Part shown: one piece after another, positions 34,256 through 46,129 of the stretch
How the letters are laid out: every line of letters begins with the position of its first letter
Numbering within the stretch: position 1 is the stretch's first letter
Origin: Siphonodentalium dalli
Taxonomy: Eukaryota; Mollusca; Scaphopoda; Gadilida; Siphonodentaliidae
Reading direction: 5' to 3'
DNA: 64,000 nt
Assembly: GCA_032622095.1 (NCBI GenBank)
Contig: CP136065.1
Span: 110,835,195-110,899,194 of the forward strand
Position numbers and translations under genes: made by a program
The notes under the pieces: generated by a model
What the model was told of the DNA's origin: nothing
The model's input: only the letters and a program-made list of their open reading frames with translations
The model's database searches: none

Positions 34256-37083
34256 CATAGATCATTTTACAGATAGCGAGAATGATGCATTGTGGGCCAG
34301 AAAGTATCCAAACAAAGCCACGTGCTTTACGGCCGCATGCATTTACTATGGGGGATTTAGGGTGGGTCTATAAAACTAATTATAATTTTGGTATCTGTCA
34401 TAGTTTACGCGAGAAATTTTAAACACATATCAGGGACATGTACCCCTTCTAGAATGTTCAAAAACATTTCCAGTTGCTTGTCGTATTTTAATTGATTTTA
34501 TGCGATGAAATAATGCGAAAATTCAAAAAATTGCACTAATTTCTCAATATTTTGCGGTTTTAGTAAACGCCTGATAAAAGTCGTTCTATTGGGAATTTTT
34601 ACACCAAATTTTCAGAGAATATAGAGTAAACACAGTACTATTGGAATATCATAAAGGAGTTCTGTGCATTTGGTATTAATTAACCCTCAGACTGCCAAAG
34701 CTGCCGTCAATAAATTAGCTTTTTCGTGTTCGACGAAAATGAAACTTGTCTGTTTAAAGGTCCCATTTTCGTGTCAAATGGTGATAGAATCTCCATTTGT
34801 CAAGTTCATGAATAAATTACATCACACTTAATCGGCTTATGTCCGCGGCCATAAACCTGTGTTTTTATAACAATTTATTTGAGACAAACTGTTGCGCACA
34901 TACGCAGCAGTCGCGACGCTTATCAGTTGAAGTTAATAATCGTGAAGCCTGCATGTGTAACAAATGTTCAAATACAACGGAAAAAAAATACGTAAAATAA
35001 ATAGCGTGACCAATGAGCATTCACAAAACAATATACATCAGTTTTGAAAACGAGTAAAAATTATTATAAATGAAAACGCTCTTTATCGTGTACCGGCGCT
35101 TTTGCGCAAGAAGGTTTTTAATGGACGCAATCATTGGATTTTGTTCTAGGCTAAAAAAAAAAACAAACAATACAGAATGTGTTCAAACTTCCTCTTTTGA
35201 AAGTTGAAGTAAAACATCACGGGTGTTGTTACAGTCTATTGTGATTCTTTGGTGAGCACGCAGTGAACACAAGTCATACTTTGCCAAATTCATGCCGTAT
35301 ATCACACATGTTTAGTTTTCGGTGAATTGTTGAAACACAAGTGAGAACATCTAACGGAAGTTTTATGGGGTATATAAAATAGAAGCATGGCCAGTTGATG
35401 TACAGACAGCGAACTAAAAACCTTCCTAAACGACCGTGGTGTTCCATCAACTAGACGAAACAAAAATGAGAAAGTGCAGTCATGTAATGAGAACATAAAC
35501 GCTCTTTATTTGTTCCGTTTTATATGGTATAAAATGACCTTCCGAATTACTCTAAACTTGAAAGTTTTTTGTAGGAAATCAATAAACTTATAGTACATGT
35601 ACGAATATTCATATCAAATTAAATAATACTCACGTTTCTGGGTTACGTCGGTCATTATTGCAACCGAAAACTGCACAGCGATTTGAAGGCATTTTCAATT
35701 TATGATTTTGTAAGGGTAGTAGATGGGCACGAAGCGAAGTGATTTTATTGAATGAGAGTAGAAGGGTGCGAAGCGCCCGGGATGGTCGAAAAGATCAAGA
35801 GATCTTCTCCTTCACCCCGGTGATTTTGTTCTCCAAACCAAGTCGCATATATAGCAGGCAGTGGCGGCATTTTCAGACAACTTTTGAAGAAACCCTAGCA
35901 TATGGATTAGGTTCAACATGTCACAATAGACATGAAAGAGTATCACCTCGCCCTCTCACATGATTCAGTTGTCAGTTAAAACATGAAGTTTTTCATAAAA
36001 CAGTTTCATTTTCGTGAAACGCATGCGAAGCCAGATGTGCGAAGAGAGAATTTATTGACGGCAGCTTCGGCAGTCTGAGGGGTAATCAATCCCAAATGCA
36101 CGGAACTATTTACGATATTCCGATAGTACTGTGTTTACTTTATATTCTCTAAAAATTGGGTGTAAAAGTTCCCAATAGAACGACTTTTATGAAGCGTTTA
36201 CTAAAACCGCAAAATATTGAGAATATTAAAAACCTTCTTGCGCAAAAGCGCTGGTACACGATAAAGAGCGTTTTCATTTATAATCGTTTTACAAAACTGA
36301 TGTATATTGTTTTGTGAATGCTCATTGGTCACGCTATTTATTTTACGTAGTTTTTTTCTGTTGTATTTGAACATTTGTTACACAGGCTTCACGATTATTA
36401 ACTTCAACTGATAAGCGCTGTCTGCTACATATGCGCGCAACAGTTTGTCTCAAATAAATTGTTATAAAAACACAGGTTTATGGCCGCGGACATAAGCCGA
36501 TTAAGTGTGATGTAATTTATCCATGAACTTGACAAATGGAGATGCTATCACCATTCGACACGAAAATGGGACCTTTAAACAGACAAGTTTCATTTTCGTG
36601 TTCGACGAAAATGAAACTTGTCTATTGACGGCAGCTTCGGCAGTCTGAGGGTCAATTAATACCAAATGCACATAACTCCTTGACGATATTCCGATAGTAC
36701 TGTGTTTACTCTATATTCTCTGAAAATTTGGTTTAAAAATTCCTAATAGAACGACTTTTATCAGGCATTTACTAAAACCGCAAAATATTGAGAGATTAGT
36801 GCAATTTTCTGAATTTTCGAATAATTTCATCGCATAAAATCAATTAAAATACGACAAGCAACTGGAAATGTTTTTGAACATTCTAGAAGGGGTACATGTC
36901 CCTGATATATGTTTAATATTTCTCGCGTAAACTATGACAGATACCAAAGTTTTAATTAGTTTTATAGACCCACCCTAAATCCCCCATAGTAAATGCATGC
37001 GGCCGTAAAGCACATGGCTTTGTTTGGATACTTTCTGGCCCACAATGCAAGAGTCAAAATGGTTATCTGTAAAATGGTCTATG
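34256..37083. mobile_element. Second foldback element, 2.8 kb, arms ~870 bp
   Basis: The ends CATAGATCATTTTACAGATA and TATCTGTAAAATGGTCTATG are inverted. The arms (34256 to about 35130; about 36215-37083) match along their length, including CCCACCCTAAATCCCCCATA, the GAAAATGAAACTTGTCT palindrome region and AACGCTCTTTA. A third partial copy of the arm lies at 36046-36215. The central part contains the 55-nt double-hairpin repeat (35764) and no convincing ORF. Confidence 0.75.
35764..35818. repeat. 55-nt double-hairpin repeat, copy 2
   Basis: It differs from the copy at 30134 mainly in loops and by a G-U compatible change in the first stem (GGGTGC with GCGCCC). It lies in the centre of the second foldback element. 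Confidence 0.7.
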
Positions 37084-37616
37084 TACACACCTAGGTGTGT
37101 GCATGTTACAGAACACTACTGGAGTCGCTAGATCTCATCAAAACAACATGCTTTCACAAAATACTTTGTGTTTTCTGTTTTAATACTGTCACACATGTCT
37201 CCTATGATTTAGATGTGTTGGTCGACACTTGAAGTTATCAGACTACAGTTTATCAATATCAGAAAAATAATGACTGTTGTCGTACTAAGATTCGTTAGTG
37301 TCATTAATTCAGACAGGGATTGACATCTGACAGGAGTCAGAATTCTGTTGAGTACATGATTCGATTCTCGTACAGTGCTTCAACTTCACTGTAAAATTTT
37401 GAACTGCTAGCATTTAATGATTGCAAGCATGACACTAAAATTAATCGTGATGACAGTTTCACTATTGTCTCAATTCCAGATTTTAGTTATTCTGAATTGT
37501 ATCCAAAATTAACCCATCCTTTTAAAATTGCTGGGTTGTTTCTCGACTAAATGGTGTCTCCTTCCGGAATACTAACATAATTGCTTTCCTTCCTGTGTAG
37601 GTTTACCGAAAAGAAG

Positions 37617-37648
<32 letters not shown>

Positions 37649-38360
37649 CTGGGTTACTACGATTCTGGATATGGCTCTAATTTGGACACAAAATTACAAA
37701 TCATGGGTGCTCCTGTTTGCTTTCTCTAGAGTAAGGCAAGAAGCTTATCGTCACTCTGACGGTGTTTAATCATGCTTTCAATATCTACAAATATATTTGA
37801 AGATACTTTGGTTTGAACAACCTTTCCCCTTCTTGATTCAATTATGAGAATGATTCCAGCCTGACAGGTATTTAGAATCGTGGTGACTTGACCCCTCCAG
37901 GTAACTGGCCCACTGGCAATAACTGGCGACCGTGGCCTGGATGACGTTCCCCAATGAATAACGATATAATAGCAGTGGTATTCCAAGACGAGGAAGGTGG
38001 GGGGGAGACATTATTTGTGGCAAGTAACCATATCAAATGTGAGCTTGGTACAAGAACAGGCTGTACATCCAATACAGCATGCATTGTTCATAAAGGGCAT
38101 GGTAGGTGTTTTGAAGGTATTCATGGACTAGCTGGAGTCTCAATGAATTTTAAAATATATACGTGTCCCGACCTTTCATACCGTTGATATGGCGAATATA
38201 CTTCACACACGAATGAAGCATATTTACATGGAAAGCATTTATATTGCCACGTGTCCCACGACCACTGCCAATAGCCTTTCCGACAAGAGGCCATCAGCAT
38301 GGCTCTTCATACTTCTATTGCCCATATCAATTTGATTATCTGGCACATAGACAATAAAAC
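37084..38360. other. Unassigned region with poly-G tract
   Basis: A run of about 30 G residues (37619-37648) is probably a sequencing or assembly artefact, or a site of variable length. Several short open frames occur on both strands (for example 37954-38187 plus), none with recognised domains. A diverged copy of 33745-34045 begins near 37130. Confidence 0.4.
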
Positions 38361-40560
38361 AGGCAAAGACGTTTGCGCTGTCCAGCTAAGCTTTCGAGGA
38401 AGCTCATTGACCAGCATTACCGACCTTTCCTAAGACGCAGGCAGGGGACCACCCCGTACGAGTGGCATCCCATCCCCATGGCACAGATGCCCGATCATAA
38501 GGGCCTGAAGCCATGCTGCCAACTGCGCATTTCGGTCTATGCTGGGTTTGTCCTCTCTTCCTTAAACATGCCATAAGCGGGACCACTTAGGTCGGGGGAG
38601 TTCCTCTCTATCTTGGCTCTTCAAATTAAAATAAAACATTAAAAAGGGATGTGTATCCTTTACTAGGAGGATGATAATTTCATTCGTTTCCTTCCTAGGG
38701 GAGCCATTTTTAGAGCGGGTCTTCCCCTAGTTTGCTGCATGCTTCACACTAACCGACCTATCACACACCTACATGTAGGTCGTTCTACTGCATGTTTTGG
38801 GGGGGGGGCAGAGGCTCAGACCTGAATATTCCATATGGTGACCGTGAAAATTTACCTGTGTTCATCATCTGACTACATTGTACATCATTTGAACTGATTT
38901 CGGTTGTAGAAGGCGCACCTTCATTTCTTAGAATCGGATCGTGGTGGGTATTCTGCTGGGAATGCGGACTGCTCTCAGGTGCCTAGTGGTCGTGATGGCC
39001 TAATAATAGTAATGTGTGTGGATTTAGGCTGAACATAATACTTGTGATTGCACATTTTGCTGTCTGTCTCCATTCCAAAGGATGGTGCTCGTTGGGAAAT
39101 TTCTCCAAAATTAATACTCGTACCGACATTGTTTTGGCACCTGAGAGTAGCGGTTTGCTTTCTCATTGGATGCTCTGGTCACCTGCGGTGTTCGGCCATG
39201 TTCTCTGAGGGGCTATATATATATCTTTAATGATACATTGGATTGTGCCAGGGATCTCTGCTCTGGCTCCGACCATTGGATTGTTGGGCGCAGCTTTAGT
39301 AGGGTCTTCTGACATGATCTCATGATGACTTATATATCACCATGATATATCTATGATATCATTTTATATATCTATATATGCGAAAGATTTGTGTCACCGG
39401 GTTTCTGCAATGCTATCTTGTGATACATAGGTACCTCAGAGACATGAGACATGTTCTCTGTGGGGTTGTATATCTATATTTAGTGATACGTTGGATCATG
39501 ACAGGGAGCTGTGATCTGGCTCCGACCATTAGATTGATGGGCGCAGCTTTGGAAGGGCCTTCTGACATGGTCTCATGAGGAAAACTTAATATATATATCC
39601 CCCGGATATACATGTATATATTATATCATTTTATTTATATATATACGCAATGTGTATATTGTGATACATAGGTACCTCAGGGACAATTTAACGTGTGATA
39701 ACTGTTCTAAGGGCAGGACCAGTTCACGCTCCTCCGGTTACGTCTTGACGGTTCAACCAATTCGTGGGGATACGTCTGGTGGAGCTGCCGGGGTACTTGG
39801 GACCTCCAGGCCATTTGGCCCCCACCAGACGCTAGCGGTTCTGGGCGCTAAAGCTGCCAAAATCGTGTGCGTACGTATCGACACCGGCTGGATGGCCTGG
39901 ATGAGGTAAAGCGCCGAGTCCCCCTGGTCACGCTCGCATTACCGACACGGCCTTGCCTGCCACTCCTCCGTGAAGGGATCGGAGAAAAATGACCTCTCCC
40001 CACCCTCCAGCTTGGCCAGGATATTAGCTTGGGCATGACCACCTGCAGCATGCGATGGTGGGGGCTCCCTCTGATCCGATGGCTTGACTCGCTTATAGTT
40101 GTATAACCCATTTGGGCTAATGGGCTCTCCATTTGATACCTGTGCCACAGATTGGGCATCAGGTTATCTGCCATTTGCATTGGTGAACAGCAGTTAGTTA
40201 ATGTTGGTTGTCTTGCCATCTTTGGAGTGGGCCTCCTCCAGTGCAGGTCGTTATGTCGCTAAGGCGGAGAGGGAGTTAGTCTCCTCGCATCTCAAATCGG
40301 CTGGATTCTTAGAACTGACGGATGAAGAACAGAGAATTGCTTGGTTCGTTCGCAATTCTGAATTGAATGGCACCACCTGGGATGTTGCTTCCAAAAACAA
40401 GGGGGGGAGGTACATGTTTGGGCAATATAGCACTCTAATTATGAGTTATTTCATGTACCTAATCATAACAGATTCATTAAAGAGTTCATATTTAGGTACA
40501 ATCTGTTTTAGAAGAGTGCATTCCCTCCAAAAATTTGGCTATTAACTTTATTGCTCGTGC
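38361..40560. other. Unidentified repeat-rich block with ~235-bp tandem units
   Basis: Tandem units with CTGGCTCCGACCATTRGATTG, GGGCGCAGCTTTRG and CTTCTGACATGRTCTCATGA begin near 39180 and 39410, with a third partial near 39650. Further right the base composition becomes GC-rich and coding-like. Plus frame 40201-40545 includes DEEQRIAWFVRNSELN and minus frame 39939-40148 includes EGGERSFFSDPFTEEWQ. Neither is recognised. A transposon remnant is likely but the class is unknown. Confidence 0.4.
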
Positions 40561-40574
40561 CTCCTCCTGGGCTT

Positions 40575-40930
40575 GCATTCTAATCCATATAGTTCAGTGT
40601 GAACGGCTTCCTTTAGCGGAAATATGATATTTTTAAAAATATAATATATATTTCCTTAAGGAAAGCCTGAACACTGAACTATCATAGGGCCCTCCCATGG
40701 CGGTGCCATTCCCAACCCCGCAACTCGCCAATCTCCTGATTGAGTTGAAAATAAACTGGCGAATTCGATCGGTTATATTGGGACTGCGCATGCGTGACTA
40801 ATCCGAGCAAGCCACTGAAGACCGCGAGGGATCGTAGGCGACCACAAAAAAGTTAACCCCTTTTCTACTATGGTTTACAAACGCAGGACATATATCCATA
40901 TAGTTCAGTGTTCAGGCTTTCTTTAAGGAA
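40575..40930. repeat. Inverted copies of the 33.1-kb repeat
   Basis: A small hairpin (TTCAGTGTGAACGGCTTCCT to GGAAAGCCTGAACACTGAAC) is followed by 40735-40925, the reverse complement of 33141-33330. This suggests a nested copy of the same family. Confidence 0.6.
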
Positions 40931-40939
40931 TTATATATT

Positions 40940-41460
40940 ATATTTTTTTAAATATCATTTTCGACTTCTCACTTTTTCGGTTTCCGGATGAAATCTCAAT
41001 TTCTGATCATTTAATTGCAAATACCGTGTTTTTGTAGATCAGTCATATCAAGATACAGGTTGATTTCGAATTTGAGTTTGATCCGATGATTTTGTCTAGA
41101 GTAATGGACTTTTTTCGACTTAGAAAATTCAATTTTCTTCTTTTTTTTTGGTTTCCAGATGATAACTAAACTTTGGACTGTTCAATTGAAACTTCCGTTT
41201 TTGTGTGAGTCAATGATATCAAAATACAGGTCAAGTTCGAATTTGAGTTTGATCCGATGATTTTTCTCAGAGTTATGGGCTTTTTTGGTTTCCGGATGAT
41301 AACTCAAGTTTGGATTGTTTAATTGGAAATTCTTGGAAATGATTTTTCCCAAAGTTATGGGCCTTTCGACTTTGAATTTTTTTTTTTTTAATTTTCTGTT
41401 TTTCTGTATGAGGGTACCTTCATGGTGTAATCAACTCCTCCTACAGTTTTGATCGTAGAT
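40940..41460. repeat. Diverged tandem units with GGTTTCCGGATGA
   Basis: Blocks containing GGTTTCCRGATGA and GAGTTTGATCCGATGATTTT recur near 40980-41090, 41150-41260 and 41285-41370. No coding potential is visible. Confidence 0.6.
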
Positions 41461-41503
41461 ATTTGAAACTTCCTTTTTTTGTAAGTTTGAGCTATTGCCA
41501 TGG

Positions 41504-43115
41504 TTTGGCGTCCGTCGTCCGTGTGTCCGTCAACAATTTCCTTTGGCGCGGGCTACAGGTCGTACCTTTGGTCTGATCTTTATGAAATTTGTCATGAATG
41601 TTGACATTGACATGTAGATGGGAACGAGTCATTTTGGGGTCATTCGGCCAAAAAACATGGCCGCTGGTGGCCATCTTGGATTTCAAAATTCAATCCATTG
41701 GCGCGGGCTACAGGTCGTACAGTACGTCTGATCATCATGAAATTTGTCATGGATGTTAATATTGACATGTAGATGGGAACGAGTGATTTTGGGGTCATTC
41801 GTCTAAAAAACATGGCCGCCAGCAGCCATCTTGGATTTTACTCTTTGCATGACTAAATCCTTTGGCGCGGGATACAGGTCATACCTTTGATCTGATCTTT
41901 ATGAAATTTGTCATGAATGTTGACATTGACATGTAGATGGGAACGAGTCATTTTGGGTTCATCTGGCCAAAAAACATGGCCGCTGGTGGCCATCTTGAAT
42001 TTCAAAATTCAATCCATTGGCGCGGGCTACAGGTCGTGCTGTTCGTCTGATCATCATGAAATTTGTCATGGATGTTAATATTGACATGTAGATGGGAACG
42101 AGTGATTTTGGGGTCGTTCAGCCAAAAAACATGGCCGCCAGCACTGGCCCAGCAGCCATCTTGGATTTTACTCTTTGCATGACTAAATTCTTTGGCGCGG
42201 GCTACAGGTTGTAGCTTTCGTCAGAACTTCATGAACTTTGTCATGGATGTTAACAATGACATGTAGATGGGAACGAGTGATTTTGGCGTCCGTCGTCCGT
42301 GTGTCCGTCAACAATTTCCTTTGGCGCGGGCTACAGGTCGTACCTTTGGTCTGATCTTTATGAAATTTGTCATGAATGTTGACATTGACATGTAGATGGG
42401 AACGAGTCATTTTGGGGTCATTCGGCCAAAAAACATGGCCGCTGGTGGCCATCTTGGATTTCAAAATTCAATCCATTGGTGCGGGCTACAGGTCGTACAG
42501 TACGTCTGATCATCATGAAATTTGTCATGGATGTTAATATTGACATGTAGATGGGAACGAGTGATTTTGGGGTCATTCGTCCAAAAAACATGGCCGCCAG
42601 CAGCCATCTTGGATTTTACTCTTTGCATGACTAAATCCTTTGGCGCGGGATACAGGTCATACCTTTGATATGATCTTTATGAAATTTGTCATGAATGTTG
42701 ACATTGACATGTAGATGGGAACGAGTCATTTTGGGTTCATCTGGCCAAAAAACATGGCCGCTGGTGGCCATCTTGGATTTCAAAATTCAATCCATTGGCG
42801 CGGGCTACAGGTCGTGCTGTTCGTCTGATCATCATGAAATTTGTCATGGATGTTAATATTGACATGTAGATGGGAACGAGTGATTTTGGGGTCGTTCAGC
42901 CAAAAAACATGTCCGCCAGCAGCCATATTGGATTTTACTCTTTGCATGACTAAATCCTTTGGTGCGGGCTACAGGTTGTAGCTTTGGTCAGAACTTCATG
43001 AAATTTGTCATGGATGTTAACAATGACATGTAGATGGGAAACGAGTCATTTTGGGGTCGTTCAGCCGAAAAACATGGCCGCCAGCAGCCATCATGGATTT
43101 TACTCTTTGCATGAC
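41504..43115. repeat. Satellite-like block with 778-bp higher-order unit
   Basis: The basic units (about 155-170 bp) contain GGCGCGGGCTACAGGTCGT, GACATGTAGATGGGAACGAG and AACATGGCCGC...GCCATCTTGGATTT. They are organised in a 778-bp higher-order unit: TTTGGCGTCCGTCGTCC occurs at 41504 and 42282. The second copy is nearly identical to the first. The array resumes after an inserted element at 44349-44480. Confidence 0.85.
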
Positions 43116-43117
43116 TA

Positions 43118-44348
43118 CTCTCCCCTGCCTAATAATAGTGATGGCCAAATAATAGTGATGGTGCACATTTTCGGGTGTTATTAAAAATAGTGATGGTGCC
43201 AAATAATAGTGATGGCGCACAATGATGGCATTTTACCATATTTCTACTATAAATGAAGCAGAATGTAGGCCTTAATTAATTTGGCATTGTTGGGCAAGTT
43301 CCCATGCATGCAAGTTGTTCTCATTGGCTCCTTTAATAATGACAGTAAGTAATTTGGTAACAGTACCAGTCTGAGTAAGGTAAAGTACTGTGGTGATTGT
43401 AGCCAGGTTGGGTGGAAGCAGGCACGGCTTTCTCAAAATCACAGCGAGGCTGCCAAGGAGGCCTCGCTAAATAATTTGCGAGGCTGCCTCACCTTTTTTG
43501 GGGCTGATTAGTTGGCATATCGGTTGCATCATCCATCAATATTTCGCTCGAGATGTAAATTAGAGTTATCTTTCTTATGTCGCACATCGGCTATTTAAAA
43601 TCCGACATAAAACTTAAATCCGACATAAAACGTAAGTTGTGGTTAATAATGTGGAACTGTTGCCAAGTCATCGCATTCATAATTAAACTGTGCTTTGAAT
43701 ACACGGACATGTTATTGTATTGCTTTATTGCATAGATTTAAATACATGTTCCTGTGTACACACAGAAGCTACTGCGGTGTCGTAACTTTCCATTTATAGC
43801 CAAAACCAGTCACGCATGTGTGCACACGACTCACAGCTTCTGTGTCTTCATGATAGCGCATAATTGGGTCACGATAACAGTATTGTTTGGAGAAGTCGGC
43901 CACGTCAAGTTAAATTAGTTCATCAGTTGTCACTCAGATTAGTTTCACTGATTATTTTATAATATAAGCCTGGTGATGTGATTTTAGCATTAAGTCCCGT
44001 TTTGATAGTAGAAGTCGGTTCCGTCCCAACGATAATTAGTTGTCACTGTGTGATTATAAGCTTTGATGAGTTGTAATTAACTGCGATAATCCGTCTGTTT
44101 ATACACGGACATCATGATCTAGAGGCCTAAATCCTGTTAGGAATGAGATTCTCCCACATTCCTGTCAACTTGTCAAGTGCACTTCTATTTTTTTTAGTGA
44201 GCTGCACGTTTTTTCTAACTTTTTGACTGAAAATTCCGCGACTTTGCAAGAACTTTAAATAATCGTGATGGCGCCTAATAATCGTGATGCTGTCGTATTT
44301 TTCTTTAAATAAATAAACGTGACGTCACGTTTATTTGGCAGGAGAGAG
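43118..44348. mobile_element. TA-flanked element inserted in the satellite, 1231 bp
   Basis: Terminal repeats CTCTCCCCTGCC and CTCTCTCCTGCC lie between TA dinucleotides (43116-43117; 44349-44350). The satellite unit elsewhere reads GCATGACTAAATCC, the exact empty site. Subterminal AATAATAGTGATGG motifs occur several times near the left end (43131, 43147, 43187, 43206) and as AATAATCGTGATG on the right (44261, 44277). No ORF of note. The TA duplication fits Tc1/mariner-like elements. Confidence 0.8.
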
Positions 44349-45101
44349 TAAATCCATTGGCACAGCCTACAGGTCGTACCTTTGATCAGATCATTATGAG
44401 ATTTGTAAAGGCTGTAGATGGGAACAGGTCATTTTGGGGTAATTCGGAAAAAAACATTGTCATGAATGTTGATATTGACATGTACATCTAGTCTTACTTA
44501 GACATTTCAATTAGCATCTTTCCTATTCCTCCATTTACTGTCAACCATTAAATTATTTCCCTACCTAAGTTGAGCTACAGTGTCATTGACACTTTCATTT
44601 TTGGATGCTATCACACTCGACAAAAGCCATCTTAGATGTTAAGGTTGCGTTTCATTTTCTACCCTTTTTTGGGTTTCTGCAATCATTCGAACAAATATGA
44701 ACCAATATCAAACTTATTAATCCAAATTTTTCTTTAAAGTTAAAAATATTTTTTGTTTGGTTTACAGATAATGAGGGTTGAATTTGCCACGGTGGGGGTA
44801 TGCTAGCACTCGAGTGCACACCTCTTGTTTTTTTTAAACTAAATTTTTGTTTTATATCTAAATTTTGAAAAACTAACGGCGAGGTACCCTGAGTCACCAC
44901 ACCAAATTTGGTTGAAATCGGTCCAGGGGCTGGGAGAAAAATCATGAACAGACAGATAGATCCTACTTAAATATATAGGTTAAACCTGTGAATCAATAAA
45001 AAATGTTCAGTGAAGATACTGTATACACCATCATTAAGCATACATGTACATAAATTTGTGTGGATAGCAAGATTTTCACTTTAGAGTTATTTTTCTTCCA
45101 G

Positions 45102-45182
45102 GAATTTGTAACCTGCTTGCAATACCTTGGCTTTGTTATCTTGATTAGTATAAATGTCATCAGCCAGATACAGATAACATAT
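45102..45182 (+). CDS. CPES: CPES-like, exon 3
   Basis: Acceptor TTTTTCTTCCAG and donor GTGAGT bound 27 codons, phase 0 at both ends like the earlier exons. The peptide (EFVTCLQYLGFVILISINVI and then SQIQITY) is a clear membrane helix, as expected near the C-terminus of the enzyme. Intron 2 is 13.6 kb, full of mobile elements. The gene model so far gives 358 residues and needs at least one more exon for its stop. Confidence 0.6.
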
Positions 45183-45306
45183 GTGAGTAAAATTCATCAA
45201 CATACATGTACATGTATAGTTATTGAATGGACAATAACTTATGTAGGGACCTGCGAGTATTTTAGATTTGATTCACTGTTTATCGCTGGTGTGATTCAGT
45301 TTCGAC

Positions 45307-45406
45307 NNNNNNNNNNNNNNNNNNNNNNNNNNNNNNNNNNNNNNNNNNNNNNNNNNNNNNNNNNNNNNNNNNNNNNNNNNNNNNNNNNNNNNNNNNNNNN
45401 NNNNNN
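45307..45406. other. Assembly gap (N)
   Basis: A run of 100 N follows exon 3 by 124 bp. Directly after it a hairpin GGTGGCGAATAG...CTATTCGCCACC (45409-45452) appears, so the gap probably lies in a repeat. Confidence 1.
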
Positions 45407-46054
45407 CGGGTGGCGAATAGCGATTTCTATGTTATATGACTATTCGCCACCAGGGTGGCGAATAGCCACTGCCATTTCTCATGTATATATATGGTTTTAT
45501 GCAAAACCTAGCCCACTGTTGACATCGACGATTAGCGACGATATGGTGTACGCTCCAGTTCATTAAAACAGAAGCTCCAGTTCACTGCAAGCTAAACACG
45601 ATACGCTCCAGTTCACTTCATCGAACATCGCCTTCTCAAAAAGCAGTCTTTATGCCTGAAATGGCTGTCATTTGGGGAAATGATAATGCAATCGAGGGCC
45701 GGTTCGCTTTTCAAGAAAGATCTAAACAATTTTACTCGACAAACGCGCTGATTTTGTGAGGCAATTATGTATATATATATGTTTTTTTTTCGCAACAAAT
45801 GAATTATTGACGGTAAACATAATTCAGATAACGCTTTTCTGTTATATATGTATGGAACAAAATGTTTAATGTAGAGGTCATTTCTCAATAAGTGTGTCTT
45901 GTAGTCAGTATTTTGTAGGTGTATACTTATACAGATGTGTGTACTCAGGAATCAGTATAGGCCTACATTGTAGATGTGCCACCATAGGCAAAATGGGACG
46001 CATCATTCGCTGATATCACGAAAAAATACCGCCATTAAACAATTGTTCTTCCAG

Positions 46055-46129
46055 GCTGAGTATGGATGTTATTATTGCAAAGAGAAGCAGGAGACGACCG
46101 AGGGTGTAATCTATATGAGCACTCTCGAC
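46055..46129 (+). CDS. Candidate terminal exon of CPES-like gene (uncertain)
   Basis: The sequence AATTGTTCTTCCAG is a good acceptor and the following phase-0 frame (AEYGCYYCKEKQETTEGVIY...) would join exon 3. After 25 codons a hAT-type insertion begins. If the insertion and one target duplicate are ignored, the frame continues for ten codons at 47320 and stops at TAG 47350. In the present sequence translation runs into the insertion and ends there. No homology confirms that this is an exon; alternative acceptors with a WLYFFLEL reading at 48767 compete with it. Confidence 0.35.

Noticed and set aside
37581-37769. Poly-glycine protein
   Set aside because: It results from the 30-base G run, probably an assembly or sequencing artefact.
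40201-40545. DIRS-type protein fragment
   Set aside because: A superficial similarity in DEEQRIAWFVRNSELN was considered, but no catalytic motif supports it.
41504-43115. Coding repeats on the minus strand (frames of 64 and 93 residues)
   Set aside because: They are identical translations of satellite units with stops at unit borders.
45060-45566. A 168-residue protein across the N gap
   Set aside because: The frame is joined through unknown bases; only the 27 codons between splice sites (45102-45182) are supported.
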